64,000 bases of DNA from Sycobia sp. Sy_11 (Eukaryota > Arthropoda > Insecta > Hymenoptera > Epichrysomallidae): contig JACCIC010000175.1 in the NCBI GenBank assembly GCA_018907035.1, positions 186,001-250,000 of the forward strand, in the 5' to 3' direction. The notes beneath the pieces were generated by a model. The model was given only the letters and a program-made list of their open reading frames with translations, was not told the DNA's origin and ran no database searches. How positions within the stretch are numbered: position 1 is the first letter of the stretch; each line of letters starts with the position of its first letter. Below are positions 10,695-23,085 of the stretch, in pieces. Made by a program: the position numbers and the translations under genes.

Positions 10695-13600
10695 AGACAA
10701 GAATTCAGTGAAAATTATTCTTTCATTTAATGTAATCAAGTATTTAAATAACTTTATTTAAAAACTTTTTTATCTATTTGTCCAATTGCATTATTATTAA
10801 TTTAATTTTTTGAAGTAACGTTTATGAAATTTTCTTTAATTGTTCGAACATTAAACAAATAATAAATCAATTAAATATATTTATAGTTATGAAGCATTAT
10901 TGCATACCACCCCCAAGTGTAAACAACCGTGTACTAATGATATATGGAAAAGGGTTTAATATTTGAAAGTTGTATAATTAGTAAAGAAAATATATGATGC
11001 CATTTCCTTTGGTATTTCATTAAAAATAACTAAATGGTCTATTTAAATAAAAGAAATGAAGACGATAATCTTTTTATATTTAATAAATGATATTCCAAGT
11101 AGGGATGATTGGTTAATTGATCACTGCAAACTTTTATTGACAGTGTACTCCTATTTTTAAAGTATTTTTTTACCACTTCTGTAAATTTTTTACTTTATAT
11201 AGAAATTTTCCTAATCTATATATTTATATTTACTATAAAAATCTGGAGTATTGTAAAAAAATTTTAACAATAGCGTTACTTTTTATAAAATTATTACTAA
11301 CTACAATTGAATGAGTACTATAGATTATAACATTAATTCTATATTGACTTCATTGTAAATTGAATATACGTCGACGCTTTTTGTGTAATTGTACTAACAA
11401 GGAGACCTCCCAACTTTTTAACTCAATTTCGCAGCTCCATGAAAACTAAATCATAAAAATGGAATACGTATTTAAGTTTTTATTATATTATTTTATCGAA
11501 AAATTGTACCAAAATGTATTTTTCTATCTTAATCACTATAGATGCATTTTTACACTTATTTTTTTAATATTTATATATTAATTTTAACATATCTTAAAAA
11601 ATTCAATAATAATTTCCTTGCTTTTGAATGTAATATATTTCCGATCTTTTCGTTAAAAAAATCCAGAATAATAATAAATATATATTTTTCATAGTGTCGA
11701 AAATGCATCGAAAATCTCCTTGTAAGAATACAATAATAAGTTATAACAATATAAAATTACCAAGGAAAGAAAAACAAGAATCGTACAGAGCAGTTTAATT
11801 TACATTATATAAATATAATACTTTAAATCAGGAAATCGAAAGCTGGTGAAATAACAATAAGAGTAGATTTTTTAATAACCAACGAATGAAACATTCTCTT
11901 TTTACCAAGGCCATCCTACAGCCACGGGGCTAATCTATAGATATTCTGTAGCCCGGGGCGCGAACCTTTTGGGGGGCGGCAATTTTCATTGGTGCTCATT
12001 GAAGCAAAACCGGACAATATGGAGCAATGCGAGGTGCCGTACGGTGCAAGAAACTTATGCTAATGATATATTGCCACATTTGTTTTGCTTCATGTTTCTG
12101 TGTTATTTCATTATAATTATAAAATTTAATTCCAAATGCTGATAATATAAAATGCCCGTAATATTTAAAAATAATTCATTTGTTAAAAGTTAAATAAATA
12201 ATTAATGCATAAATGAACAAAACTAATGAATAAGTAAATAAAGAATTTAATTTGTTTTAATAGTTATAGAAATTTTATACTTTGTATCAATAAAGAAACA
12301 TATTTGAATAATTTTCTTAACAATTAGTATAACTACAGCAATTATTAATAAACTTATAGTAAAATTTCTCATAAGTCAAGTATAGCTCCGTATTAATAGA
12401 AAATTTAGTATAAATTTTAGTGAAATATTTCTTTTGGTCTAGTTAATATATACAATAAAATGCCGCATTGTATAGTTTTTTTTAGATCAAAACTTATTCT
12501 CAATTCCTGGACGGTTCCGATGAAACATAAAATTGGATATAATTATAAAATACTGCATAATTTACATGCTACAAATTTGTAATAGTTAACATATAAACAT
12601 GTAATTTTATAGTGTTATATTACAGCTGATTAAATATTAATTTTTGTACCAAGAATAGACAAAAGAAATATTTAAAAATTATAACTAATATAATTTTAAA
12701 TCTTCTGTTAAACGTAACTAAATTAATTATTTTTTAAAGTAATTAATTAAGATATATTTGAAGAATATAAAATGAATTGATAAATAGAAATGAGAATCAA
12801 TATTGTAACTATCAATGCAATATTATTATCCGTAGATATAAGATAGTTGTCCTGATGGCTTAGTAATATTGTCAATGGTTTTACTTTAAAAAAATTGTTC
12901 ATAATTTTAAATACATGTATATTTTATTACAAGCATTGCATGCGTGTATTTAAATTATTAAAAATGTCTGGAATAGTTTGTTCTTAATTACGAAATTAAT
13001 GATTTAAATTTGAACTGAAAAAAATCATAAGATGCTTTTTCTGATAACTTTTTTTCGAGTCGCTGACATTTTTAATAGCCACTTATCGGAATTTCTGGTA
13101 ATCGAAATTAACAAGCGAGCGTGCATAATTAGATATTTATAAATTAAAATATTCTTATTATTTTTATTATTATTTATAAATCTTGATATTTCTAAGACGA
13201 TAAACAACATAAACCACTGAAACAGCTTAATCGTAAAAGTGAAGTTAGATTCATTGGTTATACTGATTATCAAGAATACCGACAACAGTAAAATTTATGT
13301 TGGTATTCTTGGTAATATAATTTTAAATAACACAATAATTAAATAAACTCTAACCTTTATCTGTTTATGCATTTAATGTAAATCTCAATTTAGATTACAA
13401 GTTTATTAAATCAACAAGACGTTAGTTCTTTTTAAAATTGACGTGGAAACATTTACAGTTTATTCAAGCCTTAGTACTAAGCGAATTCAAGCCCATTAAC
13501 AACATATTAATCAAAACGGAGAGAGAGTCGTGTTTTATTTCTACCGTAATTGTTTTTCGTAAATTTTTTATTATCTTTTGCTTTTGACATAAATATATAT

Positions 13601-14839
13601 ATAACGTTCCAATCTTAATAAATCTCTAGACGCTAATTATTTTTTATATAATTAATTAGATATTTATTAAATAACCATTTTATTTTACCTATTAGAAACT
13701 GGAACTCTATTAGTTAATGGGAAAACTACCTTACAAATATTTTCGAATTCCAGTGTAATGTCGCCCATCGGTGCTATAATCATAATTAAGACATATACGA
13801 GTCAATGAAAAATTTCCCTTTCCGAAGCAGATTTATCGTAACTCAATGAGAGCTCTCCAGTCAATGAAACTGAGGTCCTACATCGAAATCCAGTAGCAGA
13901 TACTGCGGCTAATAAAGTGTAAGAGATTCGGTACCCGAGGCGACCCGAGGACACGCGAGCGCAATTAGTAAAGTCGTTACGGATGTCGTTTCGGAGTGCT
14001 CAACACCGTTTTTTTGCCCCTTTTAAACGTTTTGGGCGTATGTGAGAGGGATCATAGCAATTGGATATTCACCTACTTTAGTGCCCATCAACTCCTTTCG
14101 ATTACATCTATCAGCGTCTGTAAAACTACTCTATCCTACCATTATTTACCCTATTATTTATGTTATATAAGTGTACTACGTATATAATGCCAATGGATTA
14201 CTTTTGTTTGGTATTTGTATATATAAAAAAGTTATACATTATAAGACTCATTTAAGATATAAAGATGTGCAATAGATTCAGAAATAAATCTAGTTTAAAA
14301 CAAACTTCTTTAAAAAAAACTGAACGTAAAACTTTCTAAAACTATGTAAAAGAAAATTTTTAAAATAATGCTTTCAAAACATCAAGGTTTACTTGCAAAT
14401 TTGTTTAATATTTTCATTTGTCATTCTATCAATGCCGGTATGTGATCATTAGTACAATGTCGATTCATGCACAGTGTGGCATTGACATTACACACGTTGA
14501 TCTAACGTTTTGCGCAATGCTCAGTCAGACGTAATTCTAACTCGTACGATTCTTGCCTGAATTCATTACGCCAACTATAACCACCCTTAAACAAAAGGCA
14601 TTATTACTAATTTATTATTTTTCGATTACATTGCATTTCGTGAGTTAGTGAAAAGTAGTGCAGGAACCGGAACTGCCAGCTGGCCTAAGTTATGTAAACC
14701 GGTTTTAAATCAGTTTTATTGATATAAACGGCAATTCACGTAGTATGGTTCTTTTACCTGACTACCTCTGCTTTACATCAAAATCTTTTTCGTCTCTTAA
14801 AATTAGCATTGCTTCTTTTTATAAAAGTTTGGTCAGGCA

Positions 14840-14842
<3 letters not shown>

Positions 14843-14891
<49 letters not shown>
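14843..14891. repeat. (AT)n microsatellite
   Basis: About 24 uninterrupted AT units in the intergenic AT-rich region. Confidence 0.95.
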
Positions 14892-14893
<2 letters not shown>

Positions 14894-16189
14894 TAAATGA
14901 ATTATTCTAAAAATAAGAATATTTAATTCTCACATTTTAAAAATTTTTATATTTTAGTAAGTTATAATTTTTTATTACTTATTAATAAATAATTATATTT
15001 CATTATTGCAAAATGAATATTTTTTGTCATGAAAACCACAATATTGTAAATATGCATATTACTTTTCAAAATATCTATTTGTGTATATGTTTCAAAATAT
15101 TAAAAAAGCAAAATGTATACAATTGAATTTGGATAATTGTTGACATAGTTATTATAAAAAGTTATATGAATAATTAAAGTAATTTTAGTTTTTATGAAAA
15201 AGAAATATTTATTGTGAATTAATGAGATATAATTAGTTGTTAAATAATAAAAAATAATAACATTATCTTTTACAAAATTTGTGAAACTGCGAGTATATAA
15301 TATTCTCATTTTTAAAATAGCGCACTTAATATGTATATTTATATAGCCTTTATTATTTTAGCAGGATTTTCAAAAATGTTTTTCTTTCATGTATAAGTAA
15401 ATTTACTCTATTTATATTCACTAATATTGTATCCCAATATATTATAAGGGTAAGGAATTTAAATTTGATTAATAATTTAAGTAGTATTCTAGAATTTTTT
15501 ACAGTTTCTGTTGAAACTTGTCGTTGTCGATACGTATTTTATTAAGAAGTTGCATTGTTGAAGGAAGTTAATGTCTTAAAATATTATCTGCATTTACTTT
15601 AGCTGACCGTCTAGTATAACTCGAAACATTTAAGATGAATAGACAGTTTTTTTAAATAAATCCCTTCCATTAATGGAACTTAAAAAAAGTTATGCAGTTG
15701 TTCAATTATTTTAAAACATGATTTCTTATTAACAAACGTTTGTACAGCATGAACGCCTATTAAATTAAGACTAAGGTAAAGTAACCATTACCGGGGCAGT
15801 TAAAAAAACTTAATCTATATATACATAATTTTAAACTGTATAATTATATTTATTGCTGAGAAAAAATGCGCAATAGCAGCGCATATATTATACCTTAAAA
15901 AAATTATCTTTTAACAAAAGTGAAATGGTTAAGCAAGTTTATGTGTTTTTAGCATAGTATAAGAATTTTAAATATCTCTTTTCATGTTTTTTTTTTTCAT
16001 TTATTAAGTATTTCGAGCTACAAAGCCCATTTCAGCTTACAAAAGGAAGTTTTACATGTAGTTTTTATTCGTGAAATTTACAAAGAATGACACAATGAAG
16101 AAAGCTGTGTTATGTGCATAATTATATCTTTAATTGTCATTTTTGTAAAAAATCAAACATATATTGGCAAGCAGGGCTTTCAGATGCAG

Positions 16190-16782
16190 AAAACAGGTTT
16201 TTTGCCGAATATGGCAGGAAGGTATTGGTCTTACGGAGATTATCTATAAATATCTTTCTTTGATTATCATATTTCTTTGATCATCATATAGCCTGCATTG
16301 CCATAAGACATGATTAATGTCCTCGCAAGGATAGTCGCATTTACAATGTCATTGGGAATTCCAAGACGGTGAACAGATTCAGCTAACGCATAATGATTTG
16401 CTCTGTATCTGTTAACAGTAACAATGTACGCTCTTAGAATTTAAGCCCTTTATACCAGTGGTATTTAGTATCTTTAAAAAAGGTTTCGAAATATTTTTTG
16501 CCTTTAAGAATACCTGAAGACAGCAGAAAATTTTGAGCAATAAGATGCATCGTTCTTTTAAAAATTTCATTAAGATCAGTGAAGGGTACCGAAAGACAGT
16601 AAGGTACACTATTACAAGTTGCTGACTTAGCAAGCTGATCGGCGGTTTCATTACCTACAATACCAACATGCGAGGGTATCCAAAAAAGTCTGGACGCATG
16701 ATTTTATTTTCAGATATTAAATCTAATGCATTGGCAATAGCAGAACATTCGGCCGAGAATACAGACACTTGTCGATTTTGGC
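16190..16782 (-). pseudogene. Non-LTR element C-terminus: RNase H end and Cys/His motif
   Basis: Downstream of the TDGSK box the minus strand reads HVGIVGNETADQLAKSA, the conserved end of retroelement RNase H (GN..AD..A). About 300 bp later comes PCEDINHVLWQC, the CxxC...H....C zinc-binding tail of jockey/I elements. Frameshifts separate these blocks. After the tail about 40 codons remain before the coding similarity ends. Confidence 0.7.
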
Positions 16783-17719
16783 TTATTTTAGATTTGATAT
16801 TAAGATTTGAGCAGTACACAGATGAGCCAACGAACTCACTTTTACTTTACTGTTTACTGCGTACTCTTTACTGCCATCGGTGAAAAAGGGACAACAATTT
16901 TCACCGTTCAGAAAATCATTAAACACCACATTGGGGTTAGATGAATCTTTTACGGTCTTGCCTAATTCTAAATTAATATTAATATTTACAGAAATAGTAT
17001 CATAGTCGTAAAAATATGCGGAATATCTTTCATTTTTTATAATGTTATTTACAAAATTCATAATATCACAGATACTTTGACTTACTATTCTAGATCTCTT
17101 TGGTGTTTTTTTAATATATATTTTATAATAAGTTCGTATACACTTATAAGTTAGACATCCTGTATTAGACATTACGTTAGAGAGATAGCGTCGCAGAGGT
17201 ATTTAGTTATATTTAAAAGAGGTATAACTTTAGACTCAGCATGTAAAATATTAATAGGGGTACTTATTCGATAACCTAAGGCGATCCTGATTGCGGCATT
17301 TTGCACTTTTTGTATTTTGTCAAGTAAAGCTGCCTTGAGTGGAAAGTATATAAAGCTACTGTAATCAATAATAGAACGTATAAAACTTTTATAAAGGATT
17401 ATAAGTGTTTGCGGATCCGATCCCCACCAAGTTCCGCACAAAAATTTTATGATATTTAATGCTTTTTTACATTTTTTAATAAGATTATTTACATGGTTGA
17501 TAAACGATAATTTGTGATCATAATGAACCCCTAGAAAGATGACTGAATCAGTTGACTTTACTATGCATTCTTTAATTTTAATGTCAATTTCACCAGGAGG
17601 AGTGTGTTTTTGATTAAAGTGTAGCAGCTTAGTTTTTTCTGGAACTAACTCTAAGCCTAACAGGCTTAGATTATTTGAAATGGTAGTTACTGCTTTTTCA
17701 ATCGTATTCTTGGCCTATT
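16783..17719 (-). pseudogene. Non-LTR RT thumb and RNase H part
   Basis: The segment continues the same polyprotein in two main frames. The thumb-like part contains the IDYSSFIYFP and LDKIQKVQNAAIRIALG motifs, common to jockey/I elements (the QN.A.R...G block). The second part contains FFTDGSK, the first catalytic Asp of the RNase H domain. A frameshift at ~17,172 separates them and another follows the TDGSK box. No complete catalytic set can be read in one frame. Confidence 0.75.
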
Positions 17720-18445
17720 TTATTGAATTAGATTTAACATAAAGACATATATCGTCAGCAAATTGAGATATAAAGATTGATTTTGGTAAATTGTTAACAA
17801 TCGAAGCAACATAAGTACGTCAGCCTGGGGAACGCCTTTATATGCTATTCTAAAATCATCACCTAGACAGTCAGCGTGTATAAATCTGAAATGTGTAAGA
17901 AATTTAACGAATTCGATAATGCTGTCAGAACAACCTATTTTTGAAAGTTCGAAAAGTAAAATGTCCATATTGATGTTATCAAACGCACCCTTCACATCAA
18001 GAAAGGCAGCTACGACATTTTTACGTTCTATGAACGTCTGAACCACTTTTAAGCTCAAGTTCATCAGTCCGTCGGTACACGAACATCCATGTCGAAAACC
18101 GTGCTGGCTGTCTGGTATTATGTTGTGAAACTCGATCAACCACTGCAAGCGATTTTTATACATTGTTTCAAAAAGTTTGCACATTGATGACGTTAAAACT
18201 ATCGGCCTAAGACCTGTAACATTGGGTTTCACAACGGAATGTAAAAATGCGTGTCGCCAGCTATCAGGATAGTTTTTCGAGTTATGAATAAGGTTAAAAA
18301 TGTCTAATAGTAGCAAGTGATATTGGATGGAAAGATTTTTAATAGTTAAATAGTCTATACCGTCCAGCCCAATTTGAAGACTTAAATTTCTAAGTCTCTA
18401 CGGCAACATTAAATTCTGAAAAGCTGAAAGGTTTATCAAATAAAT
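17720..18445 (-). pseudogene. Non-LTR reverse transcriptase, N-terminal and palm part
   Basis: Reading from 18,445 downward there is a GLDGID-type motif, then RPIVLTSSMCKLFE (RT motif 2), HGFRHGCSCTDGL (motif 2a/3) and AAFLDVKGAFDNIN, whose Asp is the first catalytic residue. It continues to KGVPQ, where a frameshift in the Gly-Cys-Val-Leu-Ser-Pro block breaks the frame. The catalytic FADD box is readable in another frame as FADDIC near 17,750. Residue order and spacing match jockey/I-group enzymes. A stop near 18,375 also interrupts the N-terminal part. Confidence 0.8.
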
Positions 18446-18454
18446 AGATTGCTA

Positions 18455-18619
18455 TACAAGAAGAGCGGGAAACGCGGCCGCTACCGCGTGCTTGACCCGC
18501 GCGGCTCCCAACTCCGCGTTGGGGCGCCGCCGCTATTACATGGTGAATACTTCTGTACGCACTCGGCGCATGCACAGTGTCGCCTATATACATTTTTATG
18601 TACATGTGGTCCCTACACA
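18455..18619 (-). repeat. 3' LTR fragment of LRR-carrying gypsy family, copy 1
   Basis: This GC-rich stretch matches, by eye, the outer parts of the LTRs at 34,850-34,990 and 30,660-30,794: GCGGCCGCT, then GGCGCCGCCGCT, then ATTACATG.GTGAATAC, ending CTACACA where the others end CTCCACA. Read on the minus strand it begins TGTGTAGG, directly after a G-rich polypurine tract. The half nearer 18,455 is missing, cut where the non-LTR element begins. Confidence 0.65.
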
Positions 18620-18630
18620 ATTCCCCCCCA
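18620..18630 (-). promoter_or_regulatory. Polypurine tract, LRR-gypsy copy 1
   Basis: On the minus strand TGGGGGGGAAT stands immediately before the LTR start TGTGTAGG. Its position and composition match the second-strand primer of LTR retrotransposons and the equivalent AGGGGGGAGTAG in copy 2. Confidence 0.65.
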
Positions 18631-18744
18631 TTTTTCGATGTTTCTTAACCTAGAAAAATCATCGCATCTCTATAAGCTAACCTAACCTATGGGACGTGGA
18701 GGATAGGGGATGAAGGTTGCAGTGAAGAGATAGGAATGTGTTTT

Positions 18745-18971
18745 TGTAGGATTATAAGGAAATAACAAGTAATAAATAGGCGATAACAAAGCAGAGTTAA
18801 TTATAGTGAAGCAGATCTTTATTAATACGTCCAATCTATACCGAAGTATCCTACGAACTGAACGCACAGCGAGGCAGCGCTTAGCCGCCGAGCAGAGCGC
18901 TCTCTTACGTACTTACTTACACTTGTCAAAATTGCTAGAAGTGCGTCGGGCTAGCGCACCATATTCCAACA
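18745..18971 (-). mobile_element. Solo copia LTR with 5-bp target-site duplication
   Basis: A 227-bp block starts TGTAGG and ends TTCCAACA on the plus strand; read on the minus strand it begins TGTTGGAATA, the same start as the LTR of Drosophila copia. It is flanked by GTTTT at 18740-18744 and GTTTT at 18972-18976, a perfect 5-bp duplication. It has the poly(A)-type AATAAAGA word in minus orientation. Related LTRs stand at 31,634-31,831 and 53,530-53,735. It lies between the polypurine tract and the LRR ORF of gypsy copy 1, so it inserted after that element and then lost its body by LTR recombination. Confidence 0.8.
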
Positions 18972-19074
18972 GTTTTATGTATTATTTTTTTATATTGTAC
19001 TTAATTCTACTCTATATACATATAAGTGAATTCTATGCTTAGCCTATCTTGGTACATAAACGTATTATCCTATG

Positions 19075-20103
19075 TTAATTCACTTCGCGCATGCTACGAC
19101 TCGCGGTGGCGAAGTCCGCACCTTGCGTGATGCTAACCCCTTCACTTTCCAGTTTCCGCAATCTGCTCATAGGCAGAATCACCCTGCACTTGCTGGTGTG
19201 CGTAGGGAAAGCGCGGTTGCGACGGGCCATATTGAATATATATTGTTCGTTTAAGGGCCGTGTCTTTCTCTTACCAAGTTTATTGTCCATCCGAATGCGA
19301 TTCACTCCGCGGGCACTAATGTTCAGAAGAAGCGCATTTCTCTCGGCGTGATAGTCCATGCTTAGCACTTTGAGATCAGCGCAACCGTCGAAGTATAAGT
19401 TAGAGGGCACGACAATCCCGTGCATCTCTATTTCCTGAAGTGCTGGCGCGTTTGCCAGTATATTGAGGATCGAGTCCTCCGTATAAGGGTTGTTGTTCAA
19501 CCGCAAGGTCGTGATGGTACGCGATTCTTTTAGGGTTGGCCAACGGAATTTCTTGCTTTTCTAAATACGCGAAGCTGAACGCACGCAACGTGTTTTATCC
19601 TGAGAACACGGCCGTGAATATCTCGCTAATATGCACCTCCCTATCAAGATATGCGCAGTTATCGAAGTTAAACTTTAACAAAGTCTTGTTTGACTTGATA
19701 AAGTGCACTATTAGTTCAACGTACACCTACGTGCAGTTCACGATTTCGAGGCAACGGAGATTTGCGAAATGAACCGTATTCAGGCTCGTCGCCTGGTAGC
19801 GAACGTTATTGAGCATGACTAAGTGATCCACGCCCTTAACTTGTAGGAAGTTGTCACATGTGTCTCTCACAGGTCCTAGCGCTACGTAAGACACCTTGAA
19901 GGACTGTGAGATCGTCCCCGACAACCTCTACGGTAATTTCCACGAATCAAGTTGACTGCTGGGCAGCCGTCGAGGGCGAACATCGCTGGTTTGATTTTTA
20001 ACGAGCTAGGAAGGCCGCGACGGTATTGCCACTTGAGAGCGCTCATACACGATTTAGTCTGGAGGCGGCATGATGTCTCCGGGCTGAACAGAAAGTCCTC
20101 CAT
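19075..20103 (-). pseudogene. LRR-like ORF of gypsy family, copy 1 (broken)
   Basis: This is a retrotransposon-borne ORF in the place where env would lie, ahead of the 3' polypurine tract. The ATG at 20101-20103 starts MEDFLFSPETSCRLQ, so this copy may preserve the true N-terminus. A frameshift near 19,930 leads to LGPVRDTCDNFLQVKGVDHLV, then LRCLEIVNCT. Another break follows before NNPYTEDSILNILANAPALQ, and the frame ends ATASRSMREVN. The L..L....C/N.. pattern repeating every ~24-28 residues resembles Cys-containing leucine-rich repeats such as those of F-box/LRR proteins. The same blocks occur at 35.1-36.0 and 51.9-52.8 kb. It has no transmembrane segment or retroviral Env feature. Function unknown. 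Confidence 0.65.
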
Positions 20104-20958
20104 GCTTCTCTTTTAGCAATGTTTAGTTCTCTTTTGAAATCGCCCATTGTTTTCTTATATATGGACCATACCTCATGGATGCTCTACCATAGCGCAGCGG
20201 TTCGCGTGGCGCTCTCTCTCTCGCACAAGTTGCATGCTTTCTCACTCGCACAGTCTCATGCGCTCTCTCTCTCACCGTCGCATGCTCTCTCTTCTCACGC
20301 GCTCAGTCTTTCTCTCTCTCTCTCTTTCACACATGTATGTATGCTTTTGGTTATTGTGCACACACTCTCGTTCTTTCTATCTACATTTACGCATGTGGTA
20401 AGGTTTGGTTACTTGCGGCCGGCCACTGTGCCAGTCGTTTTCTACCGCCCCTTCTTACTTGGAATTTGTTATTTTTTAGAACTCCTTTTCTAAGAAGTAA
20501 AATAACGGTTGCCTAGTTTTGCGCGCGCTTTTGCGAGTTTGTCTTTGTATGATTTATATATGTAACTATACATAATTTTCTGATTTCTATTTCTAATTCT
20601 TGTAATTTTGCATGCTTTCTACGTGTCTCAACTCTCTTTCTTCGTTTTTTGCTTTGCAGTTTCTATCTTTAATTTCAATTTCTTACTATTATCTTACAAG
20701 CTTCTTTCTGTTAATTTTCGCAATTTCTTTCTATGAATTAACATTTTCTGTCTATTAAATTTTCAAAGATTCTTTTTCATCAATTTGCTTAATTCTATAT
20801 ATTGATTTTCAAGTTTCTTTCTGTTAAATTTACTTTTACTATCTATTAATTTTAACATTTCTTTAAATCAATTTTAACTGCTCTTTTTGTTCTTGTAAGT
20901 AAAAAAATTTTAGTTGAAACTCGCATTTCATATCGATTTTTCTACGTTTTTACCACAT
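20104..20958. other. Pyrimidine-rich non-coding segment between elements
   Basis: Plus-strand sequence is rich in CTCTCT and TTTCT words, changing to T-rich degenerate repeats of the form TTAATTTTCNNNTTTCTTTCT from 20,560. Similar tracts occur at 22.9-23.6, 27.0-27.8 and 48.7-49.3 kb; in the last case the tract is the leader between a copia 5' LTR and its body. It is therefore probably copia leader or LTR debris. Open frames on the plus strand are composition artefacts. Confidence 0.45.
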
Positions 20959-21553
20959 CTATTCTTTATTTTTTAAACTTACTGTTCTGTTGTATAGATA
21001 TGCAGCTGTTTTAACAGCGAGATCCCAGCAATTTCCGGGCAGACCCGAATCAAGCATAAGCGTTCTAACCTTATTTTCTATCGTTTTATTTAATCGTTCT
21101 GCCACACTATTATGTTGTGGTGTATCGGGGCAAGCTAGCTCCGATTCTGCTCCTAACGAATCTAACCATTTAAATGTTTCTGCACCAGTAAATTCGGTGC
21201 CCTTATCACAACGCAGAAAACAAACCTTTTCATCTTTGCCTAGCACATTCCTAAGGCTTCTAATACCAATTTCTAAATACTCGCGTGATTTATTCTTATG
21301 TTTCATTGGATACGCTATTCCTACCCTAGAATACTCGTCTACAATTAATAAAATAAATTTATAACCTTTTGTATGGATCACCAGGACTAATCGGTCCCAT
21401 TGTATCAGCATGAATTATTTTCAGCGGCCTATCTGCTCTTTGTCTGACAGTGTTAAACGGCAGTCTAACACTTTTCACAATTAAAGCGCTCAAAGAGCTT
21501 ATAGTCAATTCTTTCACCGGTCTAGCTGCCTCTACCTGTAATATTTGCAACAT
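20959..21553 (-). pseudogene. Copia Gag-to-integrase deletion junction and integrase core
   Basis: The frame from 21,553 begins with Gag sequence (LQVEAARPVKE, as in copy 2) and passes without a stop into VKSVRLPFNTVRQRADRPLK and IHADTMGPIS, which belong to the integrase zinc-finger end and the first catalytic Asp. A frameshift near 21,370 leads to YSRVGIAYPMKHK, then [11 protein letters not shown] (second Asp), DTPQHNSVAERLNKTIENK (catalytic Glu) and ending AAYLYNRTVSLKNKE. The in-frame internal deletion removes the zinc knuckles and protease. The usual copia integrase triad D, D, E is still visible, split over two frames. Confidence 0.8.
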
Positions 21554-21559
21554 TGAGCG

Positions 21560-23051
21560 TCCTTCCGCTCGTTACGTATTTTCCTTACCCCCTTTTCTTC
21601 TCCGGACTGCTTCCAGGGCGGGAACTCGGGCTGGATATATATTTAGATTTATATGTTTAGATTTATAAGTTAGATTTATATATATGTTTTATATATTAAA
21701 AGAAAACAATATAACTACATCGATGACTCCAAAGAATCCATTTATTACGGAAACAAGTACAGTTTGACGTAAGATTGTACGTCCCGCTCGGTTGCACACG
21801 AAACGTGGCTACGTCCGCCAACTCCCGCGCTTTCTCGCGTGCGCTCGCAAGAAAAGAAAGAGAAAAAAAAACCCCTTACTTCCCTTCCTTCTTGGTAGCC
21901 GCCGCTGCCTAAATTTCCCCGCGTACCCCTTTCCCCGCTCGCACACTATACATTACATAAAAATACTTCAAGTTAAGGGCGCGCAGGCCCACTCACCCGC
22001 TACCGCTAAGTATAGACGAGGGCGTCCCCTCGTGCGCTCGCTGCTGATCTCGGCTCCTCTTCCGCGGTGATCTCCCTTGGAGAGAGAGAGAAAAGAGATA
22101 AGGTATCTGCTGTCCGGGCCCGCACACCGGCTTACACCACTGGCACAAATATCGTCCCCGCACCACTCCACTTCCCGAACTGTTTATCGTCCCCGGCCTT
22201 CCACACTCTTCCCTTCCGTACACAGTCTCCGTCACTCAACTACCTCACGGTTCTCCCTTTTTACTTCAAAACTTTCTTTCTTTTCAGCAATGGCTGCCAC
22301 ACGTGTCGATTCTACCGGCTTTAAAAATCTTCTGAAGTTCTTCTTGATCTTCACCTCCGATTCTCCAATCGCAGCTCTTCTTTTCGCCATCATCCAATTA
22401 TCAACCTTCTTCGCCGATTTGCACCAATTATCGTGCGTCTTCTCCGATCTGCGCCAATCTCGGGCTCTTCCGTCATCATCATACTGTTTCGACCGACATT
22501 ATCGGTCTGCAATGTCTGGTTTTCTGACTTATTTCGCGCGCCAATTTCAAATTTACCCGGGAGATATATCTATATATAAATCTCCATGTTGGTAGTTCGG
22601 TGCGGCGCCGCTAAGAGCGGTGGCGCTGTTGTCCGCTCTTTCTCCGCGGCGACTTCGGTCTTCACGTTGGCTGCTACTTCCAGTGCGGTCGTCTGCAGTG
22701 CGAACGTCGCACACTGTGTATCTCCGACTCTCACTAATCTTGTTGTGTTTTTCAGCGTCTCCACGCGCCTTTCCTGCTAGTTGAGCTGACATCGTTGAGC
22801 TCGATTGTTGTTGCTGCTTCCTGTTTTTTGTGTATGCGGCTTCTTTGCGTTCGTTCAGTATGTTGCACATAACCTGATGCGGCCACGTGTCTTCAAATCT
22901 TCCACTTCCCGCTTACAGTGTCTACATGGCTTTTGGACCTTTGCCACGTATGCTTGTTTCTTTATTTTCTTTTATTTTATCTCTTTAATTTAGTATTTTC
23001 ACTCGCGTCTACTTTACAATTTCATCATATCATTTCCCGTTTCGAGGTTAT

Positions 23052-23085
<34 letters not shown>

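Larger units (their letters stand above)
9931..16150. other. AT-rich intergenic DNA, no gene recognised
   Basis: Six kilobases of AT-rich sequence without a credible coding region. Short open frames (for example at 13025-13285 and 15100-15309) have no motifs and match the base composition. A small GC-richer patch near 11,915-12,045 and another near 13,870-13,990 could be old repeat fragments, but I cannot assign them. Confidence 0.6.
16190..18445 (-). mobile_element. 5'-truncated non-LTR retrotransposon, jockey/I-type with RNase H
   Basis: A single minus-strand open frame broken by several stops and frameshifts covers, in order, the reverse transcriptase fingers/palm, thumb, RNase H and a C-terminal Cys/His motif. 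Having RNase H after the RT places it in the I/R1/Loa-like part of the non-LTR tree rather than RTE or CR1. The 5' half (ORF1 and endonuclease) is absent: homology stops near 18,445, where it meets a gypsy LTR fragment. The 3' end lies near 16,150-16,190; no clear poly(A) or target-site duplication was found. It is a dead copy. Confidence 0.8.

Noticed and set aside
18640..18690. Telomere-type CCTAA repeats
   Set aside because: Only two adjacent CTAAC units (CTAACCTAACC) occur; chance level.
20119..20493. Plus-strand ORF with Ser/Leu/His repeats
   Set aside because: It is the translation of CTCTCT-type simple sequence in the leader or LTR debris.
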